This document shows, piece by piece, positions 7,482 to 13,519 of a DNA stretch of 30,568 bases. Within the stretch, counting starts at the first letter, position 1, and the number at the start of each line of letters is the position of its first letter. The notes beneath the pieces are model-generated. The model was not told where the DNA came from. It ran no database searches and was given only the letters and a program-made list of their open reading frames with translations. The stretch is from JAZDLC01 sp043802345 (GTDB lineage Bacteria > Planctomycetota > B15-G4 > JADJEK01), in the NCBI GenBank assembly GCA_043802345.1, contig JAZDLC010000447.1:1-30568 (forward strand), read 5' to 3'. Position numbers and translations under genes: made by a program.

Positions 7482-9409
7482 GCGCTTTCGCCTATGTCGC
7501 CGAGCACCTTTCGAGCCTGCTGGCCGGAAGCACGCTGCTCCTTCTGGCGGGGACGGTGGCGATGCTCCTGGTTCGGGAGCCGGCGTACCGCCAGCGGATC
7601 GGCGAGGCGGCCGTTCTCGCCGCCGCTCTCCTGATCGCGTTCTCCCTGGTTCCACTGCCTCGGCCCGGGAAGTCGTTCGTCGACGCGATGATGAGCCGGC
7701 CTGCCGCGGGAGGAGAGGAGCGGCCCGTGATCAGGGGAGAGCGGAAGGAGCCGGCGCGAGAGAGCGGAGAGTCCGCATTCCGCGTCGAGGATGCGGTTCC
7801 GCGTGAGCCGGCAAGGGCTCCGGTCTCCTTCGTGACGGCGCCGCCGGCGTCGCCGAAAGTGACGGCAATACCCACATCGCCGCCGGCTCGAGCCGAGAGA
7901 CAGCGCCTTGACCTCTCGCGGCTCCTTGCCCTGGTCTGGATCGGCGGAGCGGCGCTCATCGCGGCCTGGATCCTCGTCGGTGCCTCGCGTCTTGCCCGAT
8001 TGCTGCGTCGTGCCCGTCCCGCTCCCGATTGGGTCATGCAGGCGGCGCGGAATCTGGACACCGGCATGGGGCGTTTCCCCCGCATCGTCGTGACCCGGGC
8101 CCCGCGGCTGGTGCCTTTTTGCCTGATGCTGCCGCGCCCGACGATCGTTCTCCCGAAATGGCTCGCCGCAAGCGATCGCTCGAGCGACCTGGAGAAGGTG
8201 CTGCATCATGAGTTCGTCCATCTCCGTCGCAGGGACGGAGTGGGCCGGAATCTCCTCGCGCTGGCCTTGCCGCTCTTCTGGTTTCACCCGCTGTTCTGGT
8301 GGGTGCGCAGCCGGGTGCGCCTGGCCGCGGAGCTGATCGCCGACGATGAAGTGGGGCGGACGGGAGATCACGCTGAGTACGCGCGCCAGCTGGTTCGGCT
8401 GGCCGAGAGAGACACCGGCTTTGTTCCGTCGCCGCTCGGAGCGGTCGGCGTGTTGGGATCGAAGTCCGAGTTCTACCGGAGGATCGAGATGTTGATGAGA
8501 AGCAAGAGCCAGCTCGCCGTTCGATGCAATCGCGCCGGCCGGATCGCACTCTGTTGCGGAACGGCCCTGTCGGTCCTCCTGGTGACGAGCCTGCTGGGAG
8601 CGGAACCACCGGCGCAGGACAAGGGAGCCCTGCAACAGGAGATCCAGCAGCTTCAGGATCAGAATCACCGGCTTCGCGCTGAACTGGACGAGATGCGACA
8701 GCAGTTGACACAACTGGGAGCCAATCTCGCCGCGAGCCCGAACGTACCGGAAGTACCTTCTTTCGAGGTAGTCGTGAAGGAAGGCGACACGCTGGCGAGC
8801 ATCTGGCGTGAGCACTTCGGCAACGAAGTCGACATGCGAAGGTTGCGACGTCTCAATCCCGGTGTTGAACCTGAGAGGCTCGCCGTGGGGCAGGTGATCC
8901 TGTTGCCTGATCGTGATCCCGAGAGGGCACCGGGAGTGTTCCATCAAGGGCTCCCCTCGCGGCCCCGACAGGCGCCGGAGATTCGCCCCGACTCGCCGCT
9001 GCCGGCGCCGGAGGCTCGCCCCGAGTCAACCCCGATCGGGTCGGTGGCCAGTCCCGAGATTCTCGATCTGGTGACTCGCATGATCGATCTCGAGGGTGAG
9101 ATCCAGATCGCCGAGTTGGAGCTGAACCAGGGGGAGTCCGCGCATGAGGCGAGCGTTCTGTCGGAAAGGGAACTGACAGGCCGAAGGCTCCGGTTGGCGA
9201 GTCTGACCCGCAAGCACGAACTGCTACGCGGCATCGCCCTGGCCGAGCTGGAGGTCGCCCGAAGCGGGCTGGGGTCCATCGATGCCCGGGTCGCGAGGAG
9301 CCGGCAGTTGGTCGAGGTCGGCTTCATCACGGAAGGGGATCTGAACCGGGAAGTGATGCAGCGGACCGCGCTGGAGGCGCGAATTCGGTTGCTCGAAGGC
9401 GTTCTCTAG
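7478..9409 (+). CDS. M56 (BlaR1-like) membrane protease with coiled coil and LysM domain
   Basis: 643 aa. Membrane zinc protease that in characterised relatives (BlaR1, MecR1) is triggered by an external ligand and relieves repression by the partner BlaI. Membrane segments are at about 13-31, 43-60, 149-169 and 356-374. The protease motif HEFVHLRRRD has HExxH at 244-248, and AELIADDE at 284-291 supplies the expected third ligand (probably Glu285). Beyond the last membrane segment there is no penicillin-binding sensor. Instead come a coiled coil (about 384-414), a LysM domain (about 430-478: VKEGDTLASIW, then LRRLNPG, then LAVGQVILLP), a proline-rich linker and a helical C-terminus (about 528-643). 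LysM binds peptidoglycan or chitin-type glycans, so the signal may be cell-wall glycan; this is inference. ATGA overlap with the repressor gene. Confidence 0.9.
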   Translation: MSAFAYVAEHLSSLLAGSTLLLLAGTVAMLLVREPAYRQRIGEAAVLAAALLIAFSLVPLPRPGKSFVDAMMSRPAAGGEERPVIRGERKEPARESGESAFRVEDAVPREPARAPVSFVTAPPASPKVTAIPTSPPARAERQRLDLSRLLALVWIGGAALIAAWILVGASRLARLLRRARPAPDWVMQAARNLDTGMGRFPRIVVTRAPRLVPFCLMLPRPTIVLPKWLAASDRSSDLEKVLHHEFVHLRRRDGVGRNLLALALPLFWFHPLFWWVRSRVRLAAELIADDEVGRTGDHAEYARQLVRLAERDTGFVPSPLGAVGVLGSKSEFYRRIEMLMRSKSQLAVRCNRAGRIALCCGTALSVLLVTSLLGAEPPAQDKGALQQEIQQLQDQNHRLRAELDEMRQQLTQLGANLAASPNVPEVPSFEVVVKEGDTLASIWREHFGNEVDMRRLRRLNPGVEPERLAVGQVILLPDRDPERAPGVFHQGLPSRPRQAPEIRPDSPLPAPEARPESTPIGSVASPEILDLVTRMIDLEGEIQIAELELNQGESAHEASVLSERELTGRRLRLASLTRKHELLRGIALAELEVARSGLGSIDARVARSRQLVEVGFITEGDLNREVMQRTALEARIRLLEGVL

Positions 9410-9418
9410 TTCGCGTTG

Positions 9419-9481
9419 ATGCGACACGCATGCCGACCGCCCAGTTCATTTGGAACGGGAGGATCTGGGATCCGGTGATCC
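9419..9481. terminator. Possible terminators between convergent genes
   Basis: The 81-bp spacer between the M56 stop (9409) and the methyltransferase stop (9491) holds two small stems: ATGCG-aca-CGCAT at 9419-9431 and GGATC-cggt-GATCC at 9468-9481. Neither is followed by a T-run, so intrinsic termination is uncertain in either direction. Confidence 0.25.
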
Positions 9482-9490
9482 ATCGGTGGG

Positions 9491-10150
9491 CTACCATACT
9501 CCCGGGAGGAGCCCCCTTACCCTTGCGCGGTACGATTCGTACGCGGGACCGAGCTCGTTTCGCAGCAGCCGCTCCTCATGGTGAACCCGCCTCACGAAGG
9601 CCAGCAGCAAGAGGGCGCCCGTGGCGATGGCGGTGCTCCAGGCGTGAAGGAACAGGGTTGTGGAGAGGTACATGACGAAGGCACCGAGGTAGCTCGGATG
9701 TCGCACGAAGCGGTAAGGGCCGCTGGAAACCACTGTGTGGTCCTTCTGCGTGGTGAGGTGCATGGTGAAGAACGTGCCCAGCGTGACAACGGCCCATGTC
9801 CTCAAGGCGAGCCCCAGGGCCATGGCCAGAAGCGCGCAGGAAGTCACCGTATCCCATTGGAGGCTCCCGGGGTATCGCACGTAGGTTGCTTCCACGATCG
9901 CGGCGAGCTGGGTGAGGAAGACCGACCAGACGATCTGCTTGCACGTTCCCCTGTCGCTCGGGTGGTCCTCCTTGGCGAGGGGGCGGTAGTCGGGTTGGAA
10001 GACCGCTGCGACGATCCCAAAGGCCACCAGGATCCAGATCTTTGGGTGCAGGAGCATGTCCGCATTCATGGTTGTCGGAAGGACGACGCAGCAGAATGGG
10101 ACAGCGACGGTCTGCATCGCCCTTCTCGTTGCGGTCCTCCCGTCAGTCAT
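9491..10150 (-). CDS. Isoprenylcysteine carboxyl methyltransferase (ICMT/PEMT)-like membrane protein
   Basis: 219 aa integral membrane protein. The C-terminal half carries the family signature: GPYRFVRHPSYLGAF, then EERLLRNELGPAYESYRARV. In ICMT, PEMT and NnrU-type relatives this region binds S-adenosylmethionine at the membrane surface. Several hydrophobic segments precede it (IWILVAFGIVAAVF, SCALLAMALGLAL and others), with another after it (AWSTAIATGALLLLAF). In bacteria these proteins rarely act on prenylated cysteine; the true substrate may be a lipid or another hydrophobic molecule. ATG 10150 is preceded by AAAGGG. An ATG at 10071 lacks a ribosome binding site. It starts 14 nt after the stop of the upstream gene (10165), so the two form a transcription unit. 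Confidence 0.82.
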   Translation of the reverse strand: MTDGRTATRRAMQTVAVPFCCVVLPTTMNADMLLHPKIWILVAFGIVAAVFQPDYRPLAKEDHPSDRGTCKQIVWSVFLTQLAAIVEATYVRYPGSLQWDTVTSCALLAMALGLALRTWAVVTLGTFFTMHLTTQKDHTVVSSGPYRFVRHPSYLGAFVMYLSTTLFLHAWSTAIATGALLLLAFVRRVHHEERLLRNELGPAYESYRARVRGLLPGVW

Positions 10151-10164
10151 CTCGGTGTACCCTT

Positions 10165-11502
10165 TCAACACCAGTCCGTGTCGGCGCTCGCCAGCATGTG
10201 GTTCGCACAGGTGTGGTTGAAGAAGAGCCGGTTGGCATACTCCGGCTCTCCCGTGGCGATGCGGATCATCTGGAACGACTTCGTTGTCTGCGCGAAGAGC
10301 ATCTCTCCATCCGGCGAAGGGGAGATCGTGCCGACGGTTGCCTCCTGCCGTGATCCGTTCCGTCCGAAGAATCCGGGATCGCTGACGCGAATCTTCCCCA
10401 CCGCGTCCATGCTTTCCGGGTCGACGAGGAAGATCGTGTCCGGAAACCCGATGGCCGCCATCAACTTCCTGCCGCGGTGCATGAAGATGTGCATGTTGGT
10501 GAGACGGTGGAAGTCGGGCTGGGTGAAGACGCCGATCTCGCGAGGACCATCCGGCGTCAGGCGGACCTTGTGAACCGAGGCGGCCCCACGGAAATCCACG
10601 GCATAGGTAGCTTTTCGGAGCAGTCCGAGGATGCTGCTGTGTCTGAACTGGAAGTTGTGGCTGGAGAAGTAGATCAGGTCCGGATCGCAAGGGTCGAACT
10701 GGGCGTGCGCGGCGACTGAGAAGCGATCAAGCGCCCACTCCCTCCCCTTCTCCAGGTCGATGATCTTCACTCGCGACGGGATGATCTCTTCTGCCGCGTC
10801 GAGGTACATGCCGAGCTCGCAGATGGCGCAGTACCGCCGACTCTCATTGATCACGAGGTCATGCAGGTAGTCAGCCATTTCCCCTTGCCAGATGGTGACT
10901 GAGCCGGCCTCTCCGATCCTGTGCCGGAACAGTCTCGACTCTACCGGTCGAAGAGGATCCTTGATCCGGGCGAGAGAGTCCTGGAGCGAGAAGGAGAGGG
11001 TCGTGAGCTCTCCTGTTTCCGGGTCGAAGACCTGCTTTGATCCGAGCAGGTGATCATCCTCGGACTCGTCCGTCCAGAAGTAGGTGACGCTTCTCCGCGC
11101 GCAGTCGATGAGCAGGTAACCGTAATAGGCCCAGAGGTTGATGATGAAGCGGCCGTCTCCGGCTTCCGTTACGGTGTGGGGAATGGTCAGGAGCATGACC
11201 TGCTCGAGGATGTTGAAACCGTAGTGGTAGCTACGTCGCAGCCAGCGAAGGCTCGACAGACTCCCCTCATCCCGCGCGACCGCTTCCTTGAACCGGTCCA
11301 GCCCCGGGCGAATGATCTCCCCGTGTCGGACGCAGACACGAAGCCCTTTTCCCGTGCGGCAGTTCATGAAGTAGTAGCCGTGGCGCCCATAGCGCAGGGC
11401 CCACGATCCCATCACCGTCGGGACAACCACTGTCGTGTCCGTGCCGTTGCTCCTGGGAACGGAGAACTCGGTGAACCGTGCCGGAATCTCGATGCTTCGC
11501 AT
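10165..11502 (-). CDS. Uncharacterised protein, probable beta-propeller, histidine motifs
   Basis: 445 aa, with no signal peptide or membrane segment, so probably cytoplasmic. I do not recognise the family with confidence. Repeated strand-turn patterns (YLLIDCARRSVTYFW, TIFLVDPESMDAVGKI, SPSPDGEMLFAQT) suggest a beta-propeller. Histidines cluster: His266 in AAHAQFDPCDPDLIYFSSH, His332, His338 and His342 in FHRLTNMHIFMH, and His430 and His435 in FFNHTCANHML. The first motif recalls two quite different propeller families, oligogalacturonate lyase (HxxFxPxDPxLI) and carotenoid oxygenases (AHPKVDP, HDFxIT, FHxxNA), both of which hold a metal with histidines. Either link is speculative. There is no good ribosome binding site before ATG 11502. 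Co-transcribed with the downstream ICMT-like gene. Confidence 0.7.
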   Translation of the reverse strand: MRSIEIPARFTEFSVPRSNGTDTTVVVPTVMGSWALRYGRHGYYFMNCRTGKGLRVCVRHGEIIRPGLDRFKEAVARDEGSLSSLRWLRRSYHYGFNILEQVMLLTIPHTVTEAGDGRFIINLWAYYGYLLIDCARRSVTYFWTDESEDDHLLGSKQVFDPETGELTTLSFSLQDSLARIKDPLRPVESRLFRHRIGEAGSVTIWQGEMADYLHDLVINESRRYCAICELGMYLDAAEEIIPSRVKIIDLEKGREWALDRFSVAAHAQFDPCDPDLIYFSSHNFQFRHSSILGLLRKATYAVDFRGAASVHKVRLTPDGPREIGVFTQPDFHRLTNMHIFMHRGRKLMAAIGFPDTIFLVDPESMDAVGKIRVSDPGFFGRNGSRQEATVGTISPSPDGEMLFAQTTKSFQMIRIATGEPEYANRLFFNHTCANHMLASADTDWC

Positions 11503-11687
11503 GCTCTTCTAGTCCCACCCCGGTCTTCACGTCACGCAGTCGGCACGAGATCTGAGATCGCAATCGGTGTACCAGTCTGCCGGGAGTCGTAAGCAACGGG
11601 TTCGCAGTCTCTTGCCCGGAGGGGGACGCAGCCGTGTCTGTTTCCGATGACAGAGGCGAGCATCTGATGTTGTGAGATGTACATTTC

Positions 11688-11717
11688 GTGACCTGTGTCG
11701 ACCTGAATCGCTACCCT
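11688..11717 (+). promoter_or_regulatory. Candidate promoter of the M28 gene, possibly leaderless
   Basis: TACCCT at 11712-11717 fits the TAnnnT form of a -10 box, with GTGACC at 11688-11693 as a weak -35, spacer 18. The -10 ends 7 nt before the ATG at 11725, which has no Shine-Dalgarno sequence. The transcript could therefore begin at or next to the start codon. Confidence 0.3.
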
Positions 11718-11724
11718 GACCGGC

Positions 11725-13401
11725 ATGAGCATCAGACTGATCGATTGCCTTCTTCCCTGTCTCATCCTCTCTCTCTCCGCCTGCAACCAGGCCCGGGACG
11801 GCGGCGATGCGCGGGCGCCCCGGGTGCCCCTTTCAGCCGCGGTGGAAACGGCCGCTGACGGGATCACGGCCGGCTTCATCAAGGAGATGGTGGAGACCCT
11901 GGCGAGCGACCGGATGGAGGGACGCGACCCGGGGACCCGGGGTGACCGGAGCGCACGGCTGGCCCTGACCGAAGAGCTGCGGGAGCTGGGGCTCGAACCG
12001 GGCGCTCCCGGAGGCGCCTGGGAGCAGCCGTTCCCGATCGTCGGCCTCTCGGCAGCCCTGCCTGAGCAGTGGTCCTTCGCCGGTGCGGACGGTCAGGAGC
12101 TCGCGTTCGAGTGGTGGGACGAGTACGTGGCTGGGAGCGGCGTGCAGCGGCCGGCCGTGGCCATCGAAGACTCGGAAGTGGTCTTCGTCGGCTACGGCAT
12201 CGACGCGCCCGAGGAGGAGTGGGACGACTTCAAGGGCGCGAACCTGAAGGGGAAGATCCTGCTGATGCTGAACAACGATCCGGACTGGGATCCGGAGCTG
12301 TTCGGCGGTGTCCGCCGGCTGTACTACGGACGCTGGACCTACAAGTACGAGAGCGCGGCGAGCCAGGGGGCCGCCGGGGCGATCATCATTCACACGACGC
12401 CCTCCGCGGGGTATCCATGGCAGGTGGTGCAGACCTCCTGGTCCGGGGAGCAGTTCGAACTGCCGGCGGGCGGCGAACCGCGGGTGGGCATCCAGGCCTG
12501 GCTCACGGATGAGGCGGCCGGGCGTCTGGTGAAGATGGCCGGAAGGGATCTGGACGATCTGGTCGCGGCCGCCAGAAGACGCGACTTCCGCCCGGTTCCG
12601 CTCGGGATCACGACGTCGATCCGGTTCACGACAAAGGTGAGCCGGACCGAGACCGCCAATGTCGCCGGGTTGCTGCGGGGTAGCGATCCGGAGCTGCGGA
12701 ACGAGGTTGTGATCTTCAGCGCCCATCACGACCACCTGGGCATCGGCAAGCCGGACTCGACCGGCGACAAGATCTACAACGGAGCCCTCGACAACGGCGT
12801 CGCCATGGCGCAGGCGCTGGCCGTGGCCAGGGCGATGATGGCGCTTCCGGAACCACCGCGGCGCAGCGTGCTGTTCCTGTTCGTCGGGGGCGAGGAGCAG
12901 GGGCTGCTGGGCTCGCGCTACTTCGCGGCGCACCCGACCTCCCCTCGCGAGAAGATCGCCGCCAACATCAATTTCGAACTGGGGAACATCTGGGGCCGGA
13001 CCCGTGACGTGGCGATCTTCGGCCGGGGGAAGTCGACGCTCGAGGACATTCTGGAATCGGTCGCCGCCCGTCAAGGCCGGGTCGTGGTGGGTGAGGCGTC
13101 CCCGGACGCGGGCTGGTACTACCGCTCGGATCAGTTCAGCTTCGCCCGCATCGGCGTGCCCGCCATCTGGTTCCGGTCGGGCACCGATGTCATCGGCCGG
13201 CCGGCAGGGTGGGGCCAGGAGCGGATGCTCGAGTGGATCAGCCAGCGGTACCATCAACCGTGCGACGAACTAGACGAGACCTGGGACTTCGAGGGCCTGG
13301 TGGAGGACGCGCGCCTGGCGTTTTTCCTCGGCCTGGAAGTGGCCGGCGCCAATGAGCCTCCAGGTTGGTACCCGGGCGACGAGTTCGAGGATGTCCGGTG
13401 A
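11725..13401 (+). CDS. M28 family zinc aminopeptidase-like lipoprotein with PA domain
   Basis: 558 aa. Exopeptidase of the M28 family (two-zinc aminopeptidases and carboxypeptidases). The signal peptide ends in LSAC (Cys20), so it should be a lipoprotein. A protease-associated insert lies at about 140-235 (VVFVGYGIDAPEEEWDDF to GAIIIHT). Metal-site residues: His334 and Asp336 in HHDHLG, Asp356 in LDNGVA, Glu390/Glu391 in GGEEQG, and His510 in RYHQPCDE. The fourth site, usually Asp in a NxDM motif, reads INFEL with Glu418, a notable substitution. ATG 11725 starts the signal peptide directly; no ribosome binding site is visible. Convergent with the zincin gene downstream and divergent from the propeller-like gene upstream. 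Probably degrades peptides in the periplasm. Confidence 0.92.
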   Translation: MSIRLIDCLLPCLILSLSACNQARDGGDARAPRVPLSAAVETAADGITAGFIKEMVETLASDRMEGRDPGTRGDRSARLALTEELRELGLEPGAPGGAWEQPFPIVGLSAALPEQWSFAGADGQELAFEWWDEYVAGSGVQRPAVAIEDSEVVFVGYGIDAPEEEWDDFKGANLKGKILLMLNNDPDWDPELFGGVRRLYYGRWTYKYESAASQGAAGAIIIHTTPSAGYPWQVVQTSWSGEQFELPAGGEPRVGIQAWLTDEAAGRLVKMAGRDLDDLVAAARRRDFRPVPLGITTSIRFTTKVSRTETANVAGLLRGSDPELRNEVVIFSAHHDHLGIGKPDSTGDKIYNGALDNGVAMAQALAVARAMMALPEPPRRSVLFLFVGGEEQGLLGSRYFAAHPTSPREKIAANINFELGNIWGRTRDVAIFGRGKSTLEDILESVAARQGRVVVGEASPDAGWYYRSDQFSFARIGVPAIWFRSGTDVIGRPAGWGQERMLEWISQRYHQPCDELDETWDFEGLVEDARLAFFLGLEVAGANEPPGWYPGDEFEDVR

Positions 13402-13435
13402 ACCGCGCGTTGGTCCAAGGAAGAGAAGAGGAACT

Positions 13436-13458
13436 ACGAAACACGCGAAGGACGCGAA
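13436..13458. repeat. Intergenic ACGCGAA repeat units
   Basis: Between the convergent M28 and zincin genes lie ACGAA (13436-13440), ACGCGAA (13443-13449) and ACGCGAA (13452-13458), the last two 9 nt apart. Similar ACGAA-rich tandem strings recur, as I remember, between genes in many environmental bacterial genomes. No stem followed by a T-run was found here, so the terminators of both genes are unknown. Confidence 0.4.
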
Positions 13459-13519
13459 AGGGGCTGATTGACGAATTGCTCGTGTTCGACCTTTGAGTGG
13501 TGCGACTCGCTCCGCGGGC

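Noticed and set aside
7478..9409. Beta-lactam resistance sensor (BlaR1 proper)
   Set aside because: No penicillin-binding SxxK/SxN/KTG sensor domain follows the protease; the external part is coiled coil plus LysM.
11833..13257. 474-aa minus-strand open frame opposite the M28 gene
   Set aside because: Antisense shadow of a gene with all its catalytic motifs intact.
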